From positions 16,476,001-16,540,000 of the forward strand of contig NC_046673.1 in the NCBI RefSeq assembly GCF_003369915.1: a stretch of DNA of 64,000 bases, read 5' to 3'. A program made the position numbers and the translations under genes. This stretch comes from Drosophila miranda. Taxonomy: Eukaryota > Arthropoda > Insecta > Diptera > Drosophilidae. Numbering within the stretch: position 1 is the stretch's first letter; each line of letters begins with the position of its first letter. Below are positions 22,211 to 35,015 of this stretch, piece after piece. Under the pieces are notes generated by a model, which did not search any database, had not been told where the DNA came from, and saw only the letters and a program-made list of their open reading frames with translations.

Positions 22211-23532
22211 TTAGGCTCCGCCCAGCAGCGCTGTCAGGGCCCGCTTGTAGTCGCCCGAGGTCTCCGCCTGCAAGACAGACACGAGATTAGAGATTAGAGA
22301 AGGCAATGGGTCTACCAATACTTACATCCTAGGACAACACAAACACCGTAATGGAAATGGAAATGGAAAGGAAATTGCAAGACGTTAACATGGAACGAAC
22401 TATTTGCCGGGGAGGGAATGGGAATCCATTCGGAATCATTGACTTACCACCACGGCACTGAGCAGAGTGCGATTGTAGATGCGCTCAAACTCCTGCTTAA
22501 TCGTCTCCAGATCGATCTCGGAGCGGCAAACAATGATCCGTATGAGGGTGGAGTCATCCGTGCCAGCTCCATTCATGGCCTTGTACAAACGATTGGCGAA
22601 GAAGGCCGCCGGCGATTGGACGCATTCAACTGGAGGTGTGGATGATTTGATCATTTTATACAGGAAACAGAAATGGATTCAGGGACTGCGCATACCTATG
22701 GCCATCATGGCTTCGTGCAGCTCATCGGCCATCTCGTGCTTGATGGCCTGCTCGATGGTCTGACCGGAGAGCTCCTTGTACTCCTCAAAAACGAGCCGCA
22801 GCTGGGGGAAGCTGGCATGGGACATGATGCGGTTGAAAACCTCCTCGTCGGTGCCCAGCTTGGCCTCGCCAGCGGCATACAGCTGGCTAGCCTGCTCCTT
22901 GGCCTCGGCCGCATCCACGGGTGTGTTCAGTCCATCCCTCACACCAGTGACGATCAGGGTGAGCAGGCGGCGAAAGAACCCAGATGTCTCGCTGCACATC
23001 TGCTCGGCCAGCGGCCTCTGATACTTGTCCTCGTAGGCCTCCACAATTTGGTGCATTTCCTCGTTGCTCTTGGTGCACAGGATCTCCACAAGTGTGGACT
23101 CCTCGGTGCCCATGCCGGCCATGGCCGAGTGCAGCTGCTTGCACAGGTACTCCACGGGTGGCATCATCATTGCCACAATCACGTCCTCGAACTTGCCCCC
23201 CAGCTCGCTCTTCAGGTCATCCACCAGATCCCGCTCGAATTCTGTGTCGTAGACCGATCGAATCAACTGTCGCTGGCCGTTGCTTCTGCTGGCGAGGACA
23301 TCGATGATTTCCTGCTCATCTGTGCCCAATCCCTTCATGGCGGCCCTCAGGGTCTGGGCATCGGCGGCCGCATCGAAGGGGGTGGCTCCCACAACCGTAG
23401 GCACGGGCTGGATGACGCATAGTTTTGTTATTTGGTTATGCCAGCGCCAATCGATATATGTACGATTGCAGAGGAGTGGAAACCCACTGCCACTGCAACT
23501 GCAACTGCCACTGCCCTTACCTTGTAATCCAT
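22211..23532 (-). CDS. AnxB10: Annexin B10, calcium-dependent phospholipid-binding protein, 321 aa
   Basis: A cytosolic annexin that binds acidic phospholipids in the presence of calcium. Exons on the minus strand are 23532-23521 (MDYK), 23407-22696, 22629-22448, a predicted 3-nt microexon at 22328-22326 and 22267-22211. Four annexin repeats are visible, with GLGTDEQ, GMGTEES, KLGTDEE and GAGTDDS as the calcium-loop starts. The ATPFDAAADAQTLRAAMKG opening and the C-terminus KRALTALLGGA are typical of insect annexin B10. The total is 966 nt with the microexon and 963 without, both in frame. As I recall, the D. melanogaster protein has 321 residues and an aspartate at this place, which favours use of the microexon. 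The gene lies directly downstream of sw in the same orientation. Confidence 0.93.
22326..22328 (-). other. AnxB10: Predicted 3-nt microexon of AnxB10 (GAT, Asp)
   Basis: Read on the minus strand, a pyrimidine/GT-rich acceptor ending TTGTCCTAG is followed by GAT and then a consensus donor GTAAGTATT. Splicing would place one aspartate between SAVV and AETSGDY. The flanking introns would be 119 and 58 bases. Confidence 0.6.
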
Positions 23533-24848
23533 TGATATTCTTGCAAATACTGTTTAATGGGGAAATATATGTCAAAATATTTGCAAACTTTCGCAACGTT
23601 TCTCTTTTGCTTCGCTGTTTTTCTGCTTCTGCTGGTGCTGCTTCCGATGTAGCCGCTCGTGTATTTAGTTGTGTTGTCTTCTCGTTTGCTCTTGGCTACT
23701 TATGGAGGAGACGACTTTCTCAGCTAAGTACTGAGTGCTGGTGCTGCGTGCTGTGCCTCTAGCAGAGAGCGCAAGCTATGGGAAAAGCTTTTGAGAGCGC
23801 GACTTGGCGAGCTTTCAATTCGGTTTCGGAATGGAATGTGCCGTTGCACTCTGGCATGCCAGGGCGGTGGAATCATCTGGATGGCATTGCCAGCGAATGC
23901 TTTTAATTAATCGCCAACACAGTGGAGACCCGACCCTAGAGCACAACCTGAAGATCAGCCGTTAGTTTTGTCGGATTGTTATCACACTGTGGACACTGTG
24001 CTAGTACTCATAAAATTATGTGGGACAGCGCGGTGCGCTGCGCTTGGGTCTGTTGTATATAGATATTATCTTTATTTAATCTCGTTAAATAGGCTTCGCT
24101 CTAATACATTTACATGCTGTGGCGCTCGCTCTCTGTCTTTCAATTGGGAGGAGCTACTGTGCTTGTTCGTTCTCCATTTCTCTACCGTCGGATTTAAGCT
24201 TAATTATTTGTATCGAATATATAATATAATAGTATTTAATTTATATGTTGCTTTCTATCTCTCTCTCGCTGTTTTTCTCAGCCTGCTGCCGATAATGCAT
24301 CCTATCGAATTATAGATCTGATCTGATCCGATCTGCTTACTCTTGATTCTCATTAGTTCCACGAAAATAATAAGTGAAGAGTATATGAATCCAAATGTGG
24401 AGAATAAAACCAATATCTAATAATACAAAAAATAAATTACATTATCAATCAAGGATGGGGCTGAAGACTACCTTCGACTACACTATTCTTTCTTCTTTTA
24501 CATAATTCATCTTTTTATATATATATAATTTTTTTGTTTTCTTTTTCGAATTTCATTCAATGACCTTTCTATTGCTGGTTGCTTGATAATGCATATGTTT
24601 TTGATGATTGGTTCTGGGCTATACACAACTATGGAGCAGGATCACACATAATAGATAATGGATAAAAACACACAATATATAAAATACAATCCACTTGGGC
24701 ATGGGCTTGGGGGACTTGGGGGTCTTTCGTTTGTCGAGTCGCAGGGCCCAACGAAAGGAGGAGGTTACAGAAATCGCAGAAATCGTACCAGTATAAACAA
24801 TCGACTATCAGCTATCGCCAATCGGCTACCATCGACTACGGCAACGCC
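23533..24848. other. sw-AnxB10 intergenic region (no Sdic)
   Basis: About 1.3 kb between the sw stop and the AnxB10 start, both genes on the minus strand. It should hold the sw 3' UTR and the AnxB10 promoter. No dynein- or annexin-derived duplicate is present, unlike D. melanogaster, where the Sdic cluster occupies this interval. Confidence 0.6.
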
Positions 24849-27800
24849 TTAGACCTCGTCGCCCTGGTTCATCGTTAGCTCGCCGAGATGGGCATTGAAT
24901 CGTGACCATTCATCCCGCGAAGGTTGCGCCAGATGCTCAGCCACGTCGTAGACATACAACTTGCCGGCCTCGTCACCAATGCAGACATGCAGTCCGGACG
25001 GGGTCCAGGAGACACGATTGAGCGCCGGCGCACCGCCAACGACAATCGATGCTGTTGGTACTTCAGTGTCCTGATTGAGATTCCACAAATCAAGACGACC
25101 GCTACCATCGACAGCAGCGAAAAGTGCGGGATGAATGGGCGACCAGGCGACGTCCATCACATAATCCGAGTTGTCCTCGAACGAGTACAACGGCTTTGTG
25201 TCCTGCAACCAGATAGAAAGATAGAGAGAGAGAACGGTGTAAATTAGAGAAATACTTTCGGTATACAACGTATATATAGAAATCAATTGCATACCTTTAG
25301 GGACCAGAGCTTGATGGTCCAGTCAATGGACGAGGTGAGAAACAGGTGGCCAAAGTCCGGGGACAACTGGTTGTAGTGCGTCGAGATGCCCGTGATGGGC
25401 CCCAAATGCCGTTCGTACACCTCGTTTACCCCCGAACGCAGGCCGTGCCGCGAGGCCGAATAGACATAGCCATCCTCGCTGCCCATCACCAGACTGTTGA
25501 TCTCATTGGCCGGGAATGCCATCGATGTGATGGCAATGGCCTTCGACTGGCGCTGCTGCAGCTCTAGCGTATCTTGGGGCTGCGACAGCATGTCCAGCGA
25601 CCACGAGCATAGCTTGCCGTCCGACGATATCGAGATGACGTTGTGCGCATTCTGGGTGCCAACCATCTGGAGACAGTAAACGGGATGTGTGTGCGCTGCC
25701 GCGCTCAGCGGCGTCCGCTGTATGGGGGTGCGCTTCTGGACACGATTATCCCAGAGGACAATTTGGCCCGAGTAGGTGCCGCCGAGTATCAGATTGGGAT
25801 TGAACTTGGCAAAGCAGGTAGACATCACGGCGCTCTGGCAGTGGAAGACATCCTCGGGTGTGCGCTTCTTGAATTTGGTATTCCACACCATCACCACGCC
25901 GTCCGGCTCGTTGGGGCTCTCCTCGTTGTTGTGATACGAGGCCACCACCAGCTCTGGGAAGTGTGTGGACCAGTCCATGCTGGTAATGCACCGATTCTTC
26001 GACCAGCGCTCATCGTAGAATACCCGATTCAGTGAGAGACGGGCGTGTGAGCGCTCATCGTTGCTCTCCTCGCTGTCTCCACCGCCGATATAGTCCATGT
26101 AGATGTCCACGTTCTCCGACAGGGCCCGCTCAATAACACGTCCGGCTCGCACCACGAATCTCTGAAAGTCCTCCGATAGAATGATCATCTGTTTCTGCTC
26201 CTCAGACAGCTCGTTGACTGGAAAATAATGGGATACACATCCATAGTCATATTGAAACCTTATAGTCACGTTATACTCACCCTCCTTCTTGATCTCGTGC
26301 TCCTTTTTGATCTCCAGCGGTGTTATGGCCGGTGCCACATCCTTCACCGTGGGCAGGCCATGGGTGAGGAAACCGGGCGGCAGCTTCGATGAGAAGCCAT
26401 TATCCAAATGGGGTAGGGAGCTCTCTTCGTCATCTCCTTGGGCATCAAATGCAAGCACTGTTTAAGGTATAAAACTAACACAGCTAGAGGAATATGACAA
26501 TCGACAGAACAGGAACAATTCTACATCTTCATCGCTTCATTTTCTTCTTCTTATTCGTATTTATCTTCTTTTATTCATTCATTTGTCGTTTTTCTTTTGC
26601 TAGGAAACCGCATAAATTCATTGACTTTTGGCTTTGTCTTTTGGTTTTTGGCTGGGATTCGATACGGATCAGGTTGATCAGGTTATGGTTATGGTTAAGG
26701 CTATAGCTTGGTGTTAGCTTGGGTGCTTGGTTAGGACAGAGACAGAGAGAAAGAGAGATAGACATATGGGCGACACATACAGGAAAGAGAGAGATATAGA
26801 GGGAGTTAGTTCGCAGCACGTCTCTGGAGCTTTTCTCTGGAGCGGGATGATGGTGATGGGTGAAGTCTGTGGAGTGCAAACGTGAAGCTGCTGTGGTTAT
26901 TTGGTTCTACTTGGAGGTGATTAGTGATGGGGTTGTGTGGGGTGGTAGCAATGCGTGTGAGATAGTACGCTCATTTTTTTAAGGACTCACGCACAAGATA
27001 TAATATATACATACATATATATATATACATATATATATATATATTACAATTGTAATTTATGCTAGGACATGTATGTATGTGATTTGTTGTTCACCTAATT
27101 AATATACAAAGCCAATTATACAACTAAAAATATGACAATTTTCTCGCCTTTATGTTTCGATTAACTCTACATGTATGTGTTTATGTATATCGCACATCGT
27201 TAGCCGTCGTTATCGTTATCGTTATACGATTATATCACAAAATTGTTTGCATTTGTTCTCCACCCAGTTTATAATTTGCTTGCACTTAAAATTATTTAGT
27301 TTTATGCTAGCATATATATAATACACATATATTTAACATTTTAAGTTTAACGGCCGATTATTGATCGACAAGCGATCGATTATTCTGTGTTTCTGTGCTG
27401 TAAATTGAAGAGGGGGATCAGATCGTCCAGGAGAGCAGAGCTGAGAGAATGAGCGAATGAGGGAGTGTGTGTCTTTCTGCGGGTCTGTGTGTGTGCAGGC
27501 ACTGGAGGGGAATAGAGAGTGCAGCTGGCAGCGGAAGAACTGGCTAAGCACTGGCTAAATGGGTCAGCGTCCGCAAATTCAGAAGCCCCGTTTGGCCAGT
27601 ACTTCAAATAATTAACTTTCCTTCCTTCCTTCCCCCCTTCTTGTCTTGGTGACATATATCCCAAGGATACCCCTTTTGATGTTGCATTGGTGAGAGGCGT
27701 TAGTACATAGTTAGGAAAATTATGGGGAGTACGACGGGGCGGTTTGCAGGATGATTGACACACACACAAAGACACACCGAAGAAGATTCTAGAGATTTGG

Positions 27801-30800
27801 GATGTGGATCAGGAAGTGGGGGCAGGACATGCAAGCAGAGATGATTTCGATCGATTGCGGGGGTCTGACCGTTAGTGTGTTGTGCGTGTGCCTGTGTAAT
27901 GTTTCATTTCGACTCTTTTTCAACACTGACTTTACGAAAACCACTACATATCTCCCAACACTGACAACCCGAACTCAAAGTACTGAATATTTTCAACGCG
28001 ATACGATTTTGATCTCTCTTTACTTTACTTTTGGATTGTCTTTTGTTTTGTTTTGTTTTTTTTTTTTGGTTTTTTGTTTTTGGATAGAATTGGTACGTTC
28101 CTATTTTGCTTCATGTCGATTCCGTCACTGTTTCAATATGGGCAGAGGCCGCCGGCCCTGGGTGGGGGCCAGTGGAGGCCTGTACCTACCTGTGAATTCA
28201 TCCTCCCACTCTAAACCCGGATTAAGATTGTATTCATCTTGAAGAAATATAAAGAAATAAATATATTGTACATACATTGCTGGTTGTTTGTTGATTTGTT
28301 TGATTTTGGGTTACTTTTGCTTATGATTTTTGTTGTTGTTGTGATTTTTTCAAAAACAAACGAAAGAGAGAAAAACAAAACAAAATATAGTTTTGGCTCT
28401 GCATACCGCCCATCAATTGATTAATAAGAGATCGATAGTCAATGTTTAAGCTAAATGCATAACGTATAAGAAGTGAGGAAATGTTTTTAGTGTGCTTGCT
28501 TAATATTTGCTTTGGATTGGATAAAATGAGATCACACATGGGCGGGCGGGCGGTTGGTTGGTCACATATAGAAAGATATAGTATAGGTAGTATATACGAT
28601 AATATATGTATGTATGTTTATAGCACACAAGCCTGGCTTATGATGGGTACACAAAATAGGGTGGCGGAGGCAGGGCAGGGCAAAGGACTGGGCTTGGGAC
28701 GGTTGAAAGATTATCATAGTTTATCATACAGTAATACATACATATATATTATGGTATAAGAGTGTTCAACTGATGGTTCAGATACTATAATTACTATAAT
28801 TCATACGCATATTGGAGTCTCTTCATCTGTGCTTTCTTTCACATGCAGTTTTCGGTGTTTGTCATACATAAAATATCATAAACTTAGAATACTTGGGGAG
28901 GGTGGGGCTACGAAAATAATATAATCATCTAGTATGTATGGTATATGTATGATAGATCGTAAATGGGTATACAAAATACAAGTTGAAAGAGAACTTCTTC
29001 GAAAACTTAGGAGAGAATATGTGTAAAACGGTCTTATATGCAGAATATATATCTCTAAATATGTATACTGTCATAAAAACGATCATAATGCGCAGCCCTA
29101 CGTAGAACTTTTATATATAAACTAAACGCAAAATAAAAAAAAAAAACTTAAAAATTCATACGAAATATACTTAAAAAACAAAAAAACTTATAAATTGGGT
29201 GGAGATTAACAATTTGTTGGCTTTTTTTTTCGTTTTTCGTTTAACAATTACGATTATATAATGGCTCTGATACAAACTGAATCTGTTGCGATGTGGTTCT
29301 AGAGCTAATTTAAAAAACAAATCAATTATAAATCATATATATATGTATATATAGATCAGATAGATCGGTTATGGAGAACAAATCAAACGACCGAATCGGA
29401 AACGAAGATCAAAGAAGCGTCTACGATAGTTTTAAAGCTAAAACATAAAACCATATACTACATATGCATTTACATATATACATATATGTGTATATATATA
29501 TAAATATATATGTTTATAAGAAAGATAATACGTATCAGGCATAATTCTAGGCAGGACAATGCAAGGCGGGTGGGTGGCTGGGGTGGGTTTTGTCTACAAA
29601 AGTGTGTAAGAGTGGGAACGGATTGAAAAAGAGATTGAGAGAGAGATAGAGAGAGCAAAAACTACACGGAAAACACATACGTATACGTATACATGAGGGA
29701 TATATAGATAGGTGTGGTAGGTGTACATATATGTATAGAGTAGGGTTTAGCAGGTATCAGGTATAGCTCTACATAAAGGCATACGGTTTACAGTTTACGT
29801 ATTACGGTTTAGGATTTACGCTTTTACGCTTTACGGCTACAGAGTCTGAAAAGTTTTTAGGGTACAAAAATTACGGATAGAACGTAGCTACTCACCATAA
29901 TAATCCGTAGCATGAGCTGCATTTTTTTTGCGTGCGTGCCAATAACAGATAAGGGGAGAGAGAGAGGGAGAGAGAGAGAAATAGAAATTAAATAGACAAT
30001 TTATTAAATGCGCTACAAAATGTATGCTCTAACGATGCCAATTGGGGGTGTGGGGCCGGGGCCGGGGCCAGGGCCAATCCCGGGGGCGGTTGAGGGAATG
30101 GAGCGAAACCAAAAATGATAATGATAATGATGTTAGTGGAGTGGCGTGGAGTGGAGTGAGGGTAAGGTAACAAAAGAGAATGCAATGCCTTCATGATTGA
30201 TCCAATCGAAGCCAAGCCACCAAAAGCGCGTTCGTCAGATGATAATAGCATATACGTTTATACGATCACTTCCAATGATCCTTCAACCAATCGTGATTTT
30301 CCGTTTCGTATAAACGTTGCATATGGGCTCTTTTCGTAGCGATATAACTAAGTATTTAACCATTACAAAATAATCGTGTGCTGATCTGATATATGTATGT
30401 AGATATAGTTGTTTGTGGAATTTGCTTATAATTAAGATTAGTACCTTTACGTGGACGCCACCAGTCCTCCATATATCCTGACAGAGGCGAGGAGTGGCAA
30501 GAAAGAACTGTATTTGTTATTTTTATTTGCACTATGAATTGCTCGTATGATTTATCTTTCAGGACAGGGTCGGGTCGGGGAAGGGGGTTTTTCTTCGTTT
30601 TTCTTGGGACTCTTTTACTTTGCAAGGAGACGAGATAAAGCGCAGAAGCCGTATGTGTCTGGGTAAAGGGTAAAGATAGCATGCAGCAGCCAGACTTTAA
30701 GCGATTGAGAAACTGTGTGAGTGTGTGGGTGTGTGTGTGTGTGCGAAAGAGATCCCATTTAACAAGAGCTTAGACTTAGACCATTAGTTAGGCAAACAGA

Positions 30801-31608
30801 AAGAGAGAGAGAGAGAGACAGAGAGCGTGAGCGAGAATATACAAAGACAGTCAACATTTAACAAAGAGACCAAGAACAATGTACATTTAATAATAACGAT
30901 AGATGGAAACAAACTATGGATAGTATAGTGGTTACAGTAGTAGAGCTTCGTTTATGGCCATTTCTGCCTTTTGGCTTTTGCTTATCGAGAGTACGCACCA
31001 TCACGCTCATGTCCCCCGGAGCTGGTCGTTTGTGTTTGTTTCGTATAGACCAGGGTCTCCTTTGGTGGAATGTTCGTAGCTTGCACATTGTAAACGCTCA
31101 GATTCAAGGGCTGTTTCTTGCCGCCACTGGTTCAGGTAGAAGGTAGTCATGGAAAACAATAAACAAAAATATATTTAATTAAAACGTGTTGCGAGCACAG
31201 GAGGGGGCACACAAAGAGCTCACTTTTGACCATTGACAGTGGCCTGGAGGCTGGCGTCGGGGGTCTGTGTATTGGAATTTTCCGACGTCATTGAGTTGAC
31301 CGATGACAAAGACGACAGAACCTCGGAGACAGGTGCCACGCCCAGGGACGAAAGCATTTCATCCAGATCTCTGGAAGAGCGACGGAAGGGAGGGAAAACA
31401 TTCAATGTGTATTTTGTTTGGGTTTGGGGTTTTTTTATGGAATCAAAACTCACTTTCGCTGATCTTTGTCTATGCCAGCGCCACCGCCAATGCGTCCGGC
31501 CGCTTCTTCCATATCTTTAATCTCCTTTTCCCTCCGCCGACGATCCTTCTCCTCGCGCAAGGCCGCCAATTTGGCCTTTTTTCGTTCCAGCTCAGCCTTA
31601 CGATCCAT
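24849..31608 (-). CDS. sw: Cytoplasmic dynein intermediate chain (short wing), 663 aa
   Basis: The intermediate chain of cytoplasmic dynein, which links heavy chains, light chains and the p150 subunit of dynactin. Coding exons on the minus strand are 31608-31454, 31370-31224, 31126-30999, 30507-30445, 29916-29896, 28237-28190, 26433-26281, 26217-25295 and 25202-24849. They sum to 1992 nt, one open frame. The N-terminal coiled coil ([18 protein letters not shown]) binds dynactin and NudE. A light-chain binding region with [13 protein letters not shown] follows. The C-terminal half is a WD-repeat propeller from about residue 300 (e.g. [29 protein letters not shown]). The exons of 63, 21 and 48 nt are all multiples of three and sit in the region known to be alternatively spliced in insects and mammals. 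A DRE at 32251 marks the probable promoter, so the 5' UTR is split by at least one intron. Confidence 0.95.
26454..28189. other. sw intron, no gene seen
   Basis: A 1.75-kb intron with a TA microsatellite near 27000-27050 and a GTTATC repeat near 27208-27225. Short ORFs here are low complexity and have no domain signature. Confidence 0.55.
28238..29895. other. sw intron, no gene seen
   Basis: A 1.66-kb intron with long AT-rich and TATATG-type simple repeats, A-homopolymers around 29140 and a stretch of TTTACGG-like words at about 29790-29840. I see no gene or structured RNA. Confidence 0.5.
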
Positions 31609-32250
31609 TTTTTGTGTGCTTTCTCTCGAGGTCTCTCTGAGTGATTTTGGATGTAGATTGGTCTTGAATTGGGTGCTGCTTCCTGAGGGAGGGATGTCGT
31701 CGGCTAGAAGCTTATGAAGCGGGATATTCTGCAAGGGTTATACATGAGGATTAACGAGCCGATACAATCAATCAATGGCTATGACATCGCCTTAACCAAT
31801 ATTGGTGGCTTTGATGATGTCACCAGTTGGCCAAATGCTCAGAAAAACCCTCTTTCCATGTGTGTGCGTGTCCACTACCTTTGTGTGGGTTTTGGTGTCC
31901 GATTGCACATTTAAATAATCATTTAGTACGCCATTACACCTTTCATAATGGCCTTTGACTCGAAATCTAATCAGAACATCTGCCACCCACACGCGCACAT
32001 TCCCTTTCTTTGATGCAAAAAAAATCAATAAATCTAATGCAGTCCACAAAATGAGAGTATCTGACGCACTTTCTTTCGCACTTCTTTTTCGGTGTCACAG
32101 ACTTTGCTTCACTCCGATCACATTTGATTCGGTGAATATCTCCATGGACCCACCTCTTAACGTTGTTTAAACGTTCGAATTCGGCAATTTAAGTACTTAA
32201 ATTAACATTTATCAACCATGTTTTTTGTTAATGTTTTGACTCAGCGCGTG

Positions 32251-32258
32251 TATCGATA
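32251..32258. promoter_or_regulatory. DRE (TATCGATA), sw promoter
   Basis: A perfect DRE about 640 bases upstream of the sw start codon, marking the likely transcription start region; the interval would contain the untranslated first exon and an intron. Confidence 0.55.
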
Positions 32259-32259
32259 A

Positions 32260-35015
32260 ATTTACATTTTACTCAATTTATTACATGGCGACTACATGCT
32301 ACAGGCAACACAGCCCAGAAAATGCAACGCATGAGAGGTAAAACCCACCCCTTTTGCCTGATATACTTTGAAGACAAGGTATATTGCTCGTCAAAAACGG
32401 CAAGGTGAGGTTTGTACGAGCCTTGCCATTTTCCTTGGTGGTTTTCTCCTGTTGTCCATTGTCACCCGACCCATTTATTCCTTTCATGAATGAACAGAAA
32501 TATGCCGAAATACACCGTTTAATTATCAAAATATTCCGCATATATGCGCAAATAATTCTTCAATCTGGCAACCAATTTGGCGCTCAACAGCACACTTTGA
32601 AGCACATGTTACGCTGAACAGCTCCAAGCCTTACCATGAATGATTGCCGTTAGTTAATATATGCGCTGCGTGTTTCGGTGGCGGGGGCGGGCAAGTGAAA
32701 CTAATCATAAGAACCTGCCACTGGAAATAGAAAGCTGAGAATGCACAAATGTACAATTGAATCATTGTCTTTAATTTATGCCATCAATGCCAAGCCGGCC
32801 CCACCCCCATCGCCTGTTGCCATGCTGCGGTGGGGCCCTACCTCCAAGTCGCAGCATACAAACTGCATACCTGTTTACCGTTAGTCTGCTGTGTATGTGT
32901 GTAGGTGTCGGTGCATGCGTGTGTAAATGGCGTATCAAAATGGCCTGTTAATTACCTGTCTCAACCAAACCCAAAATGCAACAGAATGCAGCGGAAACTT
33001 GTCTTCAGAGTGGGAGACTATTTTTGGCGCATTTCCATTTAAATGTCAACATTTGATGACCTATAAACTATATTACAATCCATTTGCCTTTGGTTTCTGT
33101 TGTTTTGTCTTTTCGTTAATTTCGTAATATTATTGGATAAACCGGACTGGAAGACCATCCCAACCATGCCATCCGAGCCGATGTTGCCAGTAAAAACCTT
33201 GAATTACCAAATCTTTTTTTCGCTCCAGGCTGATAAATCAGCGTCTCTGGGGTGGAAAGAGATGGGAAGGGGAAAGGAAACCAATGTGCCGGGTGGCTGT
33301 GGCTCCATCGGGATGGAAGAAGCGGAATTGTTGTTGTTGTAGGTTTTCGCTAATTACGTACGCAAACCAAAGCGGTTCGTTTAATACGATTTTTATTCGT
33401 GATTAGTTTACAAATTAATTTGCCAATTGAATTTTAGATTTTTGCTGGTTTCTTAGAATACCAACGGCATCGGGGACTGCTGGTCGAGAGTAAAAGTGTC
33501 TGGTTAATTAAGTTTGAACCTAAACTAGTTTCTATCTCATCGGGTTTTTGCCGCAGCCGCATTAACAGATGCCATCGGATTGGATCGTATCGGATCGCAT
33601 CTCTCAAGGACAACTGGTTTTGGGACCATTGCGTGCCGTGTCGTATATTTAGCATATATATGTATATATTATGTATATTACGAACTATCGGACATTTCGT
33701 TTCGATTTCCCCTGTGACACAGTTTTTCCACCAGCCAAGGAACCCCCCTTCCCTTCCCAAAAAATAATAAAAAGCAGGTCCTCCTCAAGGCTGCGAATTT
33801 GCTGGAAAGGTTGCAGTGTGACTCTGTCCGGCATCTACTAATGGAAGGGCGTCACCGGCACAGGCACAGGCTCAGCCGGCACGGGAATGGAAAGGCTGCA
33901 CCTTCAACAACTTCTTTTTTTTTGGTCAACGCGAGAGTTGTTATCGTATGCGTTGATTGTTCGTTTTGGCTTAATTCGTTTTGGTGGTTTTGTGATTTGG
34001 GTTTTTATTGCTGTAAACGACATTTGCATGCGGCCCATCAACCCGCTGGGAGCGTAGGCGCATATGAATGTGGCTTTTTTCGGCCACATCCACAGCATGT
34101 ACTCCCTGGAACTGTTCATGCTTGGAATACCCTAACCCAAACCAAGAGTTGTGCTTGGCTTGCATATGATTGGAATGGAATTCCAGGCTCCCAGTCTACG
34201 TTCTTTCGCTCTCTCTCCTCTCCCTCGTTATGACTTCCTAGAGAATAGTCTAACTGTAACGGCTAGAGCTGCACTCAACTCACGTAGTGGAGAGAGGGCA
34301 AGGGTATGGCCGCTGTCTTGTTGCTATTTTATTTCATCTTTACGCTCTCGCCTCTCTTTGTTGCCCGCATGTACTGTGCTCTCGCAAATGATCACATATC
34401 AGCTGAATATATGCCCTAAGCCAGTGCAGCATTGACCACATGTACATATGTACGTGTATATGTGCATACTCGCAAGTCATGGGAACGTATGAGTGTGCCA
34501 CTCTCCTACTCTTAGCTGATTTACTTCCTTGTGGAATACTCTACCCACCCAATCACTGTACTGACGCCTTGATCATAAATGTCGGCGGCCTGGCTCAACA
34601 GTGGAAGGGGAAGGGTATGCAAAGCTCGACCTGCTCCTCGCACCATTTGGTTTCATTACATCTTTGTCTCGCCTTTCTTTGCCACCTTCCCTTCCCAGCC
34701 CACCCCAGCCGTTTCCATCGGCCAGTTTAAGTGGCGGCACCTGCCCCTGCTCCACCTCAGAGCAGTGCTGGCGCTGCCATTGCTCTGCCGCGGCCGTCAA
34801 CGGCGTCGGCGTCGTCGCAGCACCTCCGGGGCCGGTGAAAAAGTCTTGAAAAGTGCGCCTCTCTGCCGTTCCGTTGTTAGTTTAAGTTTAACCATCGCAC
34901 CGCTTGAGTCGCGATTTAGTTGCTCAGCTGCTCCCCTCTTCCTGGAAGGACCCGCCGTCACAAAATCGTGTGCTGTTTTTGTTTCTCTACCCTGGAATCT
35001 GCATAAACTCACAAA
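32260..35015. other. sw - obst-A intergenic region
   Basis: No gene is recognised in this 2.75-kb stretch between divergently oriented sw and obst-A. It has ACATATGTACG simple repeats around 34440 and short ORFs without domains. The final 200 bases should be the obst-A 5' UTR. Confidence 0.45.

Noticed and set aside
22673-23422. 249-residue plus-strand ORF across AnxB10
   Set aside because: Antisense to the main annexin exon, with no recognisable protein content.
27000-27050. TA-rich repeat that could suggest a CRISPR-like or satellite array
   Set aside because: It is a simple dinucleotide microsatellite in a eukaryotic intron without spacers.
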